DNA of 64,000 nt, taken from assembly GCA_963691705.1 (NCBI GenBank), contig OY829539.1, positions 17,224,186 to 17,288,185 of the forward strand. The letters run 5' to 3'. This DNA is from Viola odorata. Taxonomy: Eukaryota > Streptophyta > Magnoliopsida > Malpighiales > Violaceae. Shown here piece after piece: positions 32,172 to 42,576 of the stretch. The notes beneath the pieces were generated by a model that searched no databases, had not been told where the DNA came from, and worked only from the letters and a program-made list of their open reading frames with translations. Within the stretch, counting starts at the first letter, position 1. Each line of letters starts with the position of its first letter. A program made the translations under genes and the position numbers.

Positions 32172-34063
32172 ATTAACTTCCTGATCACTATCGTCTTCTT
32201 TAAGGGTTCTTTTTCTGTGTAGTTGTTAAATCTCATACTAAAGTTACCATCTTTATCTTCATATATTACACTCTTTTCTGGTACTAATATTGTTTCAATA
32301 TTATCTGTAAATTCCTTTAGAGGCCATTCTAATCCTACTAATTCTTCTGGATCTATCTTGACTGGATCTATCATTCTTATACCACGGCTTGCTAGGTTTT
32401 CTACAATTCCTTCTATATTGACATTATAATTCATTCCTGATCTGTTACTAGCCTTTCCTAGAATTCCTATACTAATTACTATGTTATTTCCTTTGTAGTC
32501 TTCATAACCTTTTGTTGATAGTCCTATTTTTAGATTCTTTAGATCTCTGATATCTTTTAATATGGCTGGCGCACAATAAAAAAGTGCACAATTCTGACTA
32601 AGGTCTACTTCCATCCCTGCTATGGTTGCCTTTTTGACATCTGTTTTCCAAGATTTATCTAATATTAAAACTAAAACTTTAGTTCCTAGTTCTTTTCTTC
32701 CTAATCCTTTTATTCCTATAACTACTAACCCAACATGTGCAAACATCTTTCCTGTTTTCTTAATTTTATTTATCATTTCTGGAGTAAATAGATCTATAGT
32801 CTCTGTAGTATCTACTACCCTTAGACTTTCTTCTCTATTACTTCTAATAAGTACTGTGTTTATATTTAGAGGTCCTACTCTGTATAAAGTCCTAGGATTT
32901 AAAGCATCTAATTGTTCATTATTATATATTTCTAGGTTTCTTTCTACGTCTATTTCTTCCTCTAGTTGAACTACTGTTTCTGAACTATTACTACCTGATC
33001 CTCTACTAAATACCCTTCCTAAAAATGAATTATTAACCTCTTCTCTAGAAGATACGCTTCTTCGAGATTCTTCTCTCCTACTGGGTTCCTGTATTGTTCT
33101 ACTAGATCCACTAAAAGGCGTGAAGCTATTCATTTTCTTGGCAACCAATGGTTATACTTTATTGGTTTACTAGTTATTATATTCTTATTATCTAATTTTA
33201 ATCTTCCTAAGGCTTTCGTAAGGTCTGAGATTTCTTGTAATTCTTCTACTGGTTTTTTATCTGTATTTTTTATCTTTTTAATCTCTGTGATTATATATTC
33301 GTTCTGATTCTTAATAAAATCTAGATTTTCTGTTATAAATTTTATAAATCTACTGTTTTCTAATATAGATTCTATTATACTATTAACCTGTTTATTAATA
33401 CTGTCTTTTTCTAGTTCTAGGTGATTACCTAGGCTTATTACTAGATCTGTTATCCCGTTTAAATGAGCGTTAGAACTATGTAATCTGTGTTCTAAGTTTT
33501 TATCTAGTCTACAAGAGATTTCACATGTTTCTGTTGATACTTTGTACCTTTCTTTTGAGATTTCTAGGTCTAAGTAGTCGATTCGTTTGAACTTTTGATT
33601 TGCAATGATGTAAAACTAAAAGATTTTTCAGATTTTAAGAATAGTTTCTCACCTTAGTTCTCTTATGAAAGATTAAGCCCAAATAATGTAAAACATAAAT
33701 TAAGGCATATACAAAATTTTGATAAACAGAACTTAAACAAGTTCTTTGTGAAAACTGACTCACCCTAGCGGGTTCGTGGCTAAAGCAGGCTTTACTCCTG
33801 TGGATACCCTTACCACGCCTGCCTCGGTCTTTTGTCAGGTTGCCCAAAGGAAACGTCTGTGCTCCGCTACCAATAAAAATACAATGGCTGGATAAACAAA
33901 GCTGGTGTTGAAGATATACAGTCACCAACAGTCACCAGTTTGACTCTTTTTTTTTTTTTTTATATATATGGGCTACTGTTTAGTGCTTAGGAACTAAGAA
34001 GCTTATGAATGGAAACTAGAGAGAGAGTTTAGTGAGACATTGGGAGTTGAGAGAAAGATGATT
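30740..34063 (-). repeat. Right arm of the 3.3-kb viral inverted repeat
   Basis: Reverse complement of 26,320-29,650. Arms of 3,331 and 3,324 bp flank a 1,089-bp spacer. In about 760 aligned residues roughly a dozen amino-acid differences were counted by eye. Confidence 0.92.
32168..33133 (-). pseudogene. Viral movement protein region, reverse copy
   Basis: This is the same 30K-type core as the forward copy, with the ATG at 33,131-33,133 overlapping the upstream stop (ATGA). Here the break is elsewhere: one base is missing in a C run near 32,200, so the frame ends at 32,168 after EKEPLKK. The acidic repeat and coat protein follow in the next frame. The two arms thus carry different single lesions at two junctions of the same polyprotein. 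Confidence 0.87.
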
Positions 34064-34104
34064 GTATATATTTTTTCTCGTGTTTTACAAATGAAGGGGG
34101 AGTC

Positions 34105-34116
34105 CCCTTATATAGA
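34105..34116 (-). promoter_or_regulatory. Viral TATA box
   Basis: The minus strand reads CTATATAAGGGGAC, the usual caulimovirid core promoter shape. It is 50 bp before the leader word (ATCATCTTTCTCTC) shared with the forward arm. The predicted start is near 34,080, giving a leader of about 950 nt before MP. Confidence 0.75.
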
Positions 34117-34293
34117 AAAAACTGATACTAAGGGCCAAGACAGGTGGCCGACAAGGAATAAAGCTAAAGAAAAGAACCTTTAAAAGAAACGGTCCTAATT
34201 TAAAGTAGAAAAAGTAAAGTGATTACAATAATTACATCCTGCCAAAAGACAGGCGGCTGGTGGACAGCTGTTTTAGACAGCTGTGTCTGTAGT

Positions 34294-34327
34294 CGTCATG
34301 GCTGACGTCTGTTGATCTATTGCGTCA
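34294..34327 (-). promoter_or_regulatory. as-1-like cluster of TGACG motifs upstream of the viral TATA box
   Basis: CGTCA or TGACG cores are at 34,294-34,298, 34,303-34,309 (TGACGTC) and 34,323-34,327, about 180-220 bp upstream of the TATA box. Caulimovirid promoters carry paired TGACG (as-1) sites bound by TGA-type bZIP factors. The binding is inferred from the motif only. Confidence 0.6.
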
Positions 34328-34557
34328 TTGCTTACGTTTTGTTGATTCTTCTAGAGATCTCTGTGTGTGTCTGGAATAGTGTCGTCACTATTGTTTCCTG
34401 CTTCTGTCATCTCTTGGTCTTCAAGATCTGCTATTAGGTTGGTTATGTGTTCTTCATCTAGGAGGCGTCCATCTCCTGAATGTGGAAGAAACATTCTCCA
34501 CTCTCTGGTACTGTAAATTTGAATGAAGTATCCTTCTCCTAAGAGATGATAGCTCCT

Positions 34558-36126
34558 CTAATTTTCTGGTGTGTATAAGACCATTGGATCTTGAGCAGCT
34601 CTGTAAATTTCTGTATTTTCAATTTCTTGAAAGTCATATGGAGATAGTGAGATTCCCATATGGATATCGTGTAGACTTTCTTCTTCTCTGTCTGCTGAGA
34701 AGATGAAGATCCTCTTCTTTGCAGGAATAATTTCAAAGCCTCTAGCCACAGGAAGTGTAGAGTCAATGAAACATTCTATTTTCTTCCTGATTGCCATGTT
34801 TCCTGCAATAAGAAAGAACCTTTCTCCAAATTCTTCTAGATATTTATCTATGCTTCCTTCTTCTTCTAGTTGGAATGTAATCTGGTCTACCATTCCCATA
34901 TGAAAGAATGATAGAATCTTTTTAAACGGCATGTCTGTGGTGTTGAGATCTACTTGTAGTTTGAATAGACCTGCTGTTCCTGTTCCTCCTATATGTCTTG
35001 CAATTTTTCCTGCAAGTCTGCAATAAGGCTTCTGTACTATCTTAACTCCTTTGAACTTCCAATTTATTTCTTCAAAATGAATACTTACTAAATCTTTCTG
35101 TGCATTGATCAGATCTTCTAAATGCCTACTTTCTGTTTTCTGTTTAATAATCTCTTCTCCCTCAGGCCATTGATCAATCAAAGGCTTTAGGGTGAATTGT
35201 GCTGGCATATCTAATAACCTGGCTCTAAGTTGTAGAAAGCTTCTATTTTTTGGTTTATTATCTTTTATGAACTGATCTAGTTTTTGTAATTTTGTATTCA
35301 ATCTGTTCATGGTGGTATTACTCTGTTGGAATTGCTTTTCTACTACTTGGGATTGCCTTTCAGCTTCCTCCTTTTTCTGTTCAAGGAAAGCTATCCGTTT
35401 GGCTGTTTGTTGTTGTATTTGAACCATCTGTTCTTCTAACTGTCTGTTCTTATTTTCTAATCTTGCTATTGTCTCACTCTGATTTTCTCGGGCTATTTCT
35501 GCATATGGCCTTACTGTTTCGGGTTCTATATAAAAGTTTGGGCCTAGTTGGGCCCTTGCCTCCTCTAAAGCCTCACTGAAACTGTGATAACCCACATAAA
35601 TAGGGTTTTGACACATTATAAAGTTTTTAACTGTATTAAAGCTGTTAAAGACTCCTGTTTTTAATCCCCTATATATCACGTAGTGTGAAAAAGACTTTTT
35701 CTGTATTTTGGGATTCTTTTATGAGAAATATATGCTTAAGGCATTTAAGCATTGTACCTTGAACTGTGTTGCTACTGGAGCTGTCTGTATATGCCAAATG
35801 TTGTCTAGCAAGCACTGTTGCTCTCTGTCTATGTTTAATCCTTCAAAGGGTTTAAACTTTTTGTTTCCCCCATCAGGAAATTCTGCGAGGTACATAGTAC
35901 CAAATCTGATTTCATTCTGTGCTCTTCTTGTGGGAAGGCTTCTGTTTGTAAATAGAGTCTGTATGCTTGAGGATGATGATGATCCTCTTTCTGTGGCTGT
36001 GACAGGCATTGCTAAATTGTTTCTGTACATAATGGTTTGGTCTATCAGGGCTTTCTGTTCTTCTGTCTTTTGTTCTGTTTGTGCTCGGGGTTTTATCACC
36101 CGTTTCTTCATTTCTGCCTGTATCAT
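34558..36126 (-). pseudogene. Viral ORF2 (transactivator-like), one internal stop
   Basis: The ATG at 36,124-36,126 overlaps the RNase H stop (ATGA), a layout suited to reinitiation. The frame runs 522 codons to 34,558 with a single in-frame TAA at 35,719-35,721. Downstream of that stop, residues around IYRGLKTGVFNSFNTV and NPIYVGYHSFSEALEEA resemble the small RNase-H1-type hybrid-binding fold found in caulimovirus P6 transactivators. A long coiled coil follows (LENKNRQLEEQMVQIQQQ and onward, about residues 210-300), then an unassigned C-terminal half. The transactivator comparison rests on motif shape alone. Confidence 0.7.
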
Positions 36127-37578
36127 TTAAAGAATTTTTCAATATTTCTAGATAATAAATCTGCTAGACTATTATTTTTTCCTTTAATATGTTCAAAGCA
36201 AATTTTATAACCATTTCCTTGTATTAAATTCTGTAGGTTAACCCATCGGGTTCTATTTATCTTTTTGCTATTTTCATTTTTTAGGAACTTAACTATGGCT
36301 TCACAATCTGTTCTAACTGTGAATTCATTCTGTAAATATATTTTAAATTTATCTAAAGCATTTATTAATGCTTGTATTTCGTAGTCTAAGCTAGTCCAAT
36401 TTTGTCCTGTTTTAAAATTACCACTTGTATACGCAACAATTCTTTCTGTTTCTTTATCTGAGTATTTACTGGGTTTGCAAAGCATTACTGCTCCCCAGCC
36501 TTCTTTACTACCATCACATTCTATAATAATATAATCTGTTGTTAAGGGTAGTTCTAATGGCTTTATCTTCTTAACTTGTTCTTTAATCTTTTTTACTAAT
36601 TCTATGTCTTCTTTATTAAAATTTCTTTGACCATTTTTTGTTGTTTTGCTATATAACGCTCCTACTAATTTACTTAAATTTTGAATAAATTTTCTAGCGT
36701 AGTTTAATATCCCTAAGAAGGCTTGTATCTGTTTTAATCCTTCTAATTTATCTGGAAAACTTAATATTTTTTCTGCTATATGTGGTTGTAATTCTATCTT
36801 ACCATCTCCTATTTCTAATCCTAAGAAGGATATCTTTTTCTTGTATAATTCCATTTTTCTTTTACTAACTACTATACCATGCTTTTCTATTTCTTGGAAA
36901 ATCTGCTTGAAATGATCTTCATGTTCTCTAATGGAATCACTAGCTACTAAGATGTCATCTATGTATACTAAACAGAACTCATATTTTAAGAATATTGAGT
37001 CCATATATCTTTGAAATACTGCTGGCGCATTTTTTAAGCCAAAAGAAAGAACATTCCATTCGAAATGTCCTTCTGGGCATGTAAACGTCGTCCACTGTTT
37101 AGACCATTCTTCTAATTTTAGCTGATTGTAGCCTGATTTTAAATCAAATTTACTAAAAATCTTTTTCTTTTGTATTAACATTATTAGGCTGTCTTTGTTT
37201 GGAATATTGTATGCATCGTCTATTGTGTTGTCATTTAATCTTTTATAATTATAAACTATTCTAGCTTTCCCTCTTTTTATTTCACTATGATTTCTTACTA
37301 TAAAGGCTGCTGATCTATGTGGGCTGGTTGATCTTTTTATTAATCCTTGTTTTAACATTTCAGGAATCTGTTTTCTAAATTCTTCTTTATCTAACGGGCT
37401 GTACTCTATATTTGCTGTTACTATCCTTATATCAGGATTTTTAATCTGCATTTTTACTTCATAGTTTATCCTATTTTTAGTAATATCTTCTCCTATTAGT
37501 CCTATTTTTTCTAATTTTTGTATAATGGGATAATTTTTACTATTTCTTATATCTGGTCCTTTTTCTAAATGTAGAGTT
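36123..37578 (-). pseudogene. Viral reverse transcriptase - RNase H
   Basis: One uninterrupted frame. RT motifs are FSKFDLKSGYNQLKL, FGLKNAPAVFQRYMD and the intact catalytic YIDD (LVYIDDILVAS). The RNase H follows with IIECDGSKEGWGAV (first Asp), LDYEIQALINALDKF, RTDCEAIVKFL (Asp) and the final GKNNSLADLLSRN. The open frame formally begins at 37,601, but the first eight codons are a junction artefact in leader sequence. In the virus this block continues from the protease. Its own edge is the permutation point, so it is detached from PR by 7.9 kb. Confidence 0.9.
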
Positions 37579-37927
37579 TCTCTCAACTCCCAATGTCTCA
37601 CTAAACTCTCTCTCTAGTTTCCATTCATAAGCTTCTTAGTTCCTAAGCACTAAACAGTAGCCCATATATATATATAAAAAAAAAAAAAAGAGTCAAACTG
37701 GTGACTGTTGGTGACTGTATATCTTCAACACCAGCTTTGTTTATCCAGCCATTGTATTTTTTTTTTAGGGTTTAGGGTTTAGGGTTTAGGGTAAAGCCAT
37801 CAGCATAAGAGGAAGCATTGGCATCCAAACTTGTGCAGGTGAAGGAGAAACGAGTAGGAAAACAGTACAAAAATTACATATACATACAACAGAGTCCTCA
37901 GTTATTGTGCACCAGCCATATTAGGAG
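37579..37927 (+). other. Patchwork junction: viral leader piece, telomere repeats and viral micro-fragments
   Basis: 37,579-37,763 is a forward piece of the viral leader (matches about 26,329-26,507). It is followed by (TTTAGGG)4, about 65 bp of unassigned DNA and then short viral scraps. One scrap equals the complement of about 30,640-30,667, one matches CP at about 28,822, and one matches MP at about 27,814. The third viral fragment starts at 37,928. This looks like filler from template-switching end joining. Confidence 0.8.
37764..37791 (+). repeat. Interstitial plant telomere repeat (TTTAGGG)4
   Basis: Four perfect heptamers lie in tandem at the viral breakpoint. The orientation is TTTAGGG on the plus strand. 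It is too short and too internal to be a chromosome end. Confidence 0.95.
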
Positions 37928-38767
37928 ATTTTCTGATACTATACTGTATACTGATTCATTATCGGAATCTGTCTTAATATTTTCTATTTCGTATTCTCCT
38001 AATTGTTCTACTAAATTTGTTCTATCTATATTTTTATGCTTGTTAGGACATCTATTTGCTAAATGTTGTGGATCCCCACAGATAAAACACGTGCAATTTC
38101 TATCTCTAGGTTTTTTAACATATCTATTTTTATTTTTCCAAGGTTTATCCTTTCTATAAGACGTGCTTTTTCTAAGGAATTTCTTCTTTTTATCATAGTA
38201 TCCATATGCCTGTGGCGTATAAATAACTGTTTTACAGAATGCCCATGCCTGACGTTTAATCTGTTCTTGCATCGTAGCATCTTTACACTTATCTTCTAAT
38301 TTTTTAAACACATAAGTAATTCTTGGTCCTATCCCTAAATCTATTATATGACCACAGTCTCTGTTCCATTCTTCGTGCATTAATCTACCTAAGTCTCCTG
38401 GAAGCTTGATGAAATATTTATTACATAGATCATCATCCATGGCTTTACCAGTTTGTGCTAATAATCTAGCAAAATCTGAGCTAAATTCTTTGATGTATTT
38501 AAAATCTGTAATACTAAGTTGTTCTAAATTTCTTACCGCTGTATCCTGTATAAACTTATTTTCCTTTGCTGGATCTACTCCTAATAAGAGAATTCTAATC
38601 TGGCTTGTAAAATTATAAGGGTTATCCCCTAATGATTTAATGGTATTTATTCCTTCTGGATCTTTTAATTTTTTGCTCTACCAAATTCCTAATGCTGTTG
38701 GTCCTAATGTTGTTTCTAAATAAGAAAACATATCTATATCTTCTCTTTTATTGGTTTCCCAATTTCT
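37928..38767 (-). pseudogene. Third viral fragment (CP part)
   Basis: Co-linear without gaps with 30,678-31,517 (constant offset 7,250), covering the C-terminal coat protein and CCHC finger (CTCFICGDPQHLANRC). A handful of point differences separate it from the other copies, including a stop near 38,680. It ends in AATTTCT exactly where the MITE begins. Confidence 0.9.
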
Positions 38768-38768
38768 A

Positions 38769-39597
38769 TGTGTCCATTTTTTAATAAACACAAATTATTC
38801 CCGATTTAAATGAAATTTTTTAATAAATTTAAAGGTTATAAATATAATATAACTAAAATCTAATAAAATAATAATTTATCTCTCCATACATTTAATTTAA
38901 TTTCTTTCCTTTTCTTCTCTCTTTTCTTCCCCTCTCCGGTCATCTCCTTCTTCTATTTTTCTAACTTCCTCTCCTTCCTTCTCTAATTTAAAAATCAAAA
39001 TTAAAAGAAATGAATTCTCAAATTTACAAATCAAAAATGAAAAGAAAGGAAGAATGAGAGGTGAGAGGGTAATGTTTTTTTTTTTTATGAAATCGGGAAG
39101 CTTAATATGGCTCTGTTGTCAAACTATGGTTCTCTCACTTTTCACCATCTATAGATTATTGATTTTTATTTTAAATAATATTTAATCTAAAATGCTTTTT
39201 AATTTCCTATTCTTTATTCCAGAATGCTTGGGAAATTTTTAATCAAATAATACTAAAAAATTGTGGATGAAAAGAAACCTACAAACTAATTTATCTCATC
39301 CATTTCCTAGATTACAGAAAATCTCTCAATTTGTATTGACATTTTCTTTTTTAGTTAATAAAAGAATAGCAGATTAGAAAAGAGAGGAGGAGAGGAAGTT
39401 AGAAAAATAGATGGTGGAGATGAGAGAGTGAAAAAGAAAAGAGAGAAGAAAAGGAAAGAAATTAAATTAAATATATAAGGAGAGAAAAATTATTATTTTA
39501 TTATATTGTAATTATATTACATTTATAGCCTTTAAGTCTATTAAAGTTTTTCATTTAAAGCAGAGATAATTTATATCCTACTCATGAAGTGGATACA
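38769..39597. mobile_element. Long-TIR MITE / foldback element
   Basis: The two ends are about 210-220 bp inverted repeats. The left has ATTTAAATG...CTTTCCTTTTCTTCTCTC and the right has its complement (GAGAGAAGAAAAGGAAAG). The outer tips read GTGTCCA on the left and GTATCCA on the right (complement). There is no coding capacity, and the total is about 830 bp. No clear TSD was found. The left flank is the cut viral fragment, so the two events are linked or one trimmed the other. Confidence 0.75.
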
Positions 39598-39801
39598 ATG
39601 CTAACCTATCTATGAAGTATGCTAACCCACTTTTTCTAGTCCAGATATTGGGCGAAAACGGATCCAATGGGCCCTCACTATTCAATTAATTTGTTTGGAG
39701 GAAAAGATTTTTTTCAATGAAAATGTCGGTAACTATTACAAGAGAGAGAGTATTTGAGAAGCCAAATATGAAGATTTAATTTTTAAAAAATAAAACTTGT
39801 T
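39598..39801. other. Short non-coding spacer
   Basis: AT-rich, with no feature recognised between the MITE and the solo LTR. Confidence 0.5.
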
Positions 39802-39806
39802 GACGA

Positions 39807-42163
39807 TGTTGCTACCCGAATTTTTATTTTTGTCACAATTTTTTCACATTTTTATCGTTTATCGCACTATCAACCAGTCTAAGTTGAATTTCTATCGATT
39901 TTCAATCTTTGGCTGTTTATTTTAATATTTCACTCCATTATGTGTCATTTTAATTTTTTTGTATTTTTTACTATCTTTTTGCTCGAACTTCTATTGGTCC
40001 CGAGGACCCGAGCAAGATTCCTCGGACTATAGATCGAATGCTTTCTTTCTTTAATTGAAAATTATCTACTACTATGTTCTTTCGCGTCATTTCATTTTGT
40101 TTCGTTCAATTTACTTTGATATGACATTTATTTTGCATTCGAACTTTTATCGATTCCGAATACGTAAATTCGGACTTTAAACTGAACTTTTTCTTTATTT
40201 ACTATCACTATTTATTTTGTTTCATTTTAATGCATATTTTAGTCCTTTCGGTTCTGGTTTTTATTCATTTCAAATGAGTTCTCTCGTACCGATGGCTCGA
40301 ACCGAAAATATCCCGCTCGTATCACATTAATGCACATTAATGCACATTAATGGATCCTCATCCTCAATCTCGTCACCTTTCCTCTAGCTGGCCTCGTCGA
40401 CAATCAATTCATCATCACAAACCTCCCATCAAGAACCTTCCATCCATCCTTGGCCACACAAGCTCAAACTTGCTCCCTACTCCGGCCATGATCATCATCA
40501 CCGCGCCTCGTCACCTTCTTCCAAACCTTCCAGCCATTCTCAGCCATAAGCTCAAACCAACCAACTCAAACTTCTCCTATAAATAGAGCCCTCCTCACAA
40601 CTTGAAAAAGGGGACCAATTCATGCTCTTGTCCCTCTACTTTGCTCAATTTATTTAATTAATTGCACTTAAATTAATTAACTGCCTCTGTTTCAATTTAA
40701 ATTAATTGCTTCTATTTTATTCTCAATCAATTGTTGTTGCCTTATTCAATCAACTACTACCTCTATTTCAAATTAATCTTGCTATTTTGCCTCGTTCAAT
40801 TGCTTGTTGTTTTGATTTAATTTCGAACTTTGTTTAATTAATTCAATTTACTATTTTTTATTAAATTAGTGGCTATTTTGGTTGAATTTGTTTGCTGTGA
40901 TTGTAGGCATGATTTGCTGCAGTCGAGAGATTTTTTCTGGCCAATTTAGGGTCGTTGTAATGGTCGATTTCTTCCTTGGTCGCCGACAATGGCACCGGCG
41001 AGCCAAGGAAGAAGATGACACTGTTTTGAGGGAAAGGAGAATAGGTTGGGCCTGTTTAAATGTTTTAATTGGTTGATGGGCTGAGCAATTGCTCAAGCCT
41101 AGTGTGAGGAAAGGAGAAGAGGCTTAGCCTCTGGCCCACGCGGAGAAGAAGGAAGGGATGCGCACAACCCAAGCAAGAGTGGAAGCGGGTCATGGGCTTG
41201 TGCAGTGGGCCCAACTGTGGGGCCCAATTTTCCAGCCCATCGTAATTATTTTGGTATCATTTGTTCGTTCGTAACATTTAATTATTTTTGCTTACTTTTA
41301 ATTGTTTAATTAATTCTTTTGCTTGCTTTTAATGGTTTAATAAATTGTTTTACTTGCTTTTTAATTATTAATTATTTTATTTAATTGCTTGATATTTGTT
41401 TTGCCCGTACTAATAATCTCACTTTGTAGGGTAAAATCAAATACACGCTCGCAAGTACACTTTTCTCATCCCTTTTATTTATTCAACGCTTTCCGCACAT
41501 ATATACATATTCGTATGCATGACATTTAGAATTGTTAGAAATTAAAATCAATTCACATGGATAACTTGTTTAAATCACTCGCTTTGATTGCCATGATTAA
41601 ACGCTTATTTCTGCTCGCATTAATACATGTATTTTGGTGGCTTCGATTCCACACCTCGGTTTATTTTCCGTATTGATTAAATCGGTATTTTGATAGTTAT
41701 GCATGATAGAATCACTTAGTAATTAATTTAATTAGGCATGACCCAATGATAATAAAGGACGCCTGCTTTAGCAAAGATAAGCGGTAACAATCCCGTTAAA
41801 AAAAATCTGTCCCGACCAGTCCCGACCCAACGAAAAGAATGCTAAAGCAGCGAATTCCTCTGAGGGCCAATTACGTGCTTTTTAAATATTTTATTTAAAC
41901 ACTTTTTTTTTTACCGATAACCTTTTTGGATGTGACTCGGGTGCCTAACACCTTCCCGAGTCCATAATACTACCCCGAACCGTTGTTCTCGGGTTTAGAC
42001 CCTTTGTGCGCTAGTTTTTTTTTATTTTTATGCCATGACTTTAGGTTTCCCTAAACCTAGAAATAAATAGGGTGGCGACTTTATTTGTATTATGCGAGGC
42101 ATCTTTGTATTCTCCACATCCTTCCCGAACCAGCTCGCGTAAAATCAAAATTGGGGTGCGATA
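39807..42163 (+). repeat. Solo LTR (2,357 bp) with perfect 5-bp TSD
   Basis: It begins TGTTGCTACCCGA and ends GGGGTGCGATA, with the expected terminal CA mutated to TA (C to T). GACGA flanks it on both sides (39,802-39,806 and 42,164-42,168). A TATA box (CCTATAAATAG) is at about 40,577. A second copy of the same family is at 52,609-54,762 on the minus strand. The words CTCGGGTGCCTAACACCTTCCCGAG and 'GGTGGCGAC' near the end are shared. ORFs inside are not conserved between copies and are not genes. Confidence 0.88.
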
Positions 42164-42168
42164 GACGA

Positions 42169-42576
42169 TATGAAAGTGTAGGGGAGCTAAGCATGGCGCC
42201 CCTGGTCCCACAAGGCTCCCCCATTACTTATAATTTGTTTATTTATTTAATTGTAACTCCTCGTGATTCTTTTTGAATACTAATTTTTGTAACTCATAAT
42301 CTATTTTCTTAGGACATGTTAGTTTTTACTTGAAATATTTTAGTGGTTTGCCACATTGGATAATCAATACAGTGGGTAAAATGAGAATCCAGAAACACAT
42401 AAAAAATTGGATTTAGAGAGTGTCAGTTGCTTGGTACTCAAATTCCACTAATTATAATTATCTAGAAATGATTAAGAAACCGAAGCAAATGTAGATTAGA
42501 TGTTTGGACATATACATGACTTGGTGGACAATCTAGAAAAGTTAGTAATTAATTAGAATAAATAAAATGATATCAT
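42169..42576. other. Non-coding spacer before the germin-like relic
   Basis: No gene or repeat recognised. Confidence 0.4.

Larger units (their letters stand above)
29668..37578 (-). mobile_element. Circularly permuted full-length viral unit (7,866 bp plus 45-bp terminal redundancy)
   Basis: In the viral sense it runs RT - RNase H - ORF2 - 3' region - promoter - leader - MP - CP - PR, then stops at the base where RT began. The first and last 45 bp (29,668-29,712 and 37,534-37,578) are identical. The redundancy contains a purine tract (AGAAAAAGGA) in the viral sense. The spacing of the two repeats, 7,866 bp, is the length expected of a florendovirus-like genome. No internal deletion is apparent. 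Confidence 0.85.
26320..38767. mobile_element. Endogenous pararetrovirus cluster (Caulimoviridae, florendovirus/petuvirus-like)
   Basis: Three viral pieces are joined: forward copy 26,320-29,650, reverse permuted unit 29,668-37,578, and fragment 37,928-38,767, with filler between. Gene order in the viral sense is leader - MP - CP - zinc finger - PR - RT - RNase H - second ORF, with no integrase and no LTR. That excludes an LTR retrotransposon. Base composition is uniformly A-rich in the viral sense, unlike the flanks. The copies share over 95% of bases by eye. The coding frames are broken, so these are integrated relics. Confidence 0.9.

Noticed and set aside
37579..37601. ATG start of the viral RT-RNase H frame
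   Set aside because: The codons come from inverted leader sequence at the junction; the domain is normally internal to a polyprotein.
37764..37791. True telomere or chromosome end
   Set aside because: Only four heptamers, with complex sequence on both sides.
26320..38767. Active, replication-competent virus
   Set aside because: All copies are incomplete, permuted or frame-broken, with an in-frame stop in ORF2.
40350..41096. ORFs inside the first solo LTR
   Set aside because: Not conserved in the second copy of the same LTR.
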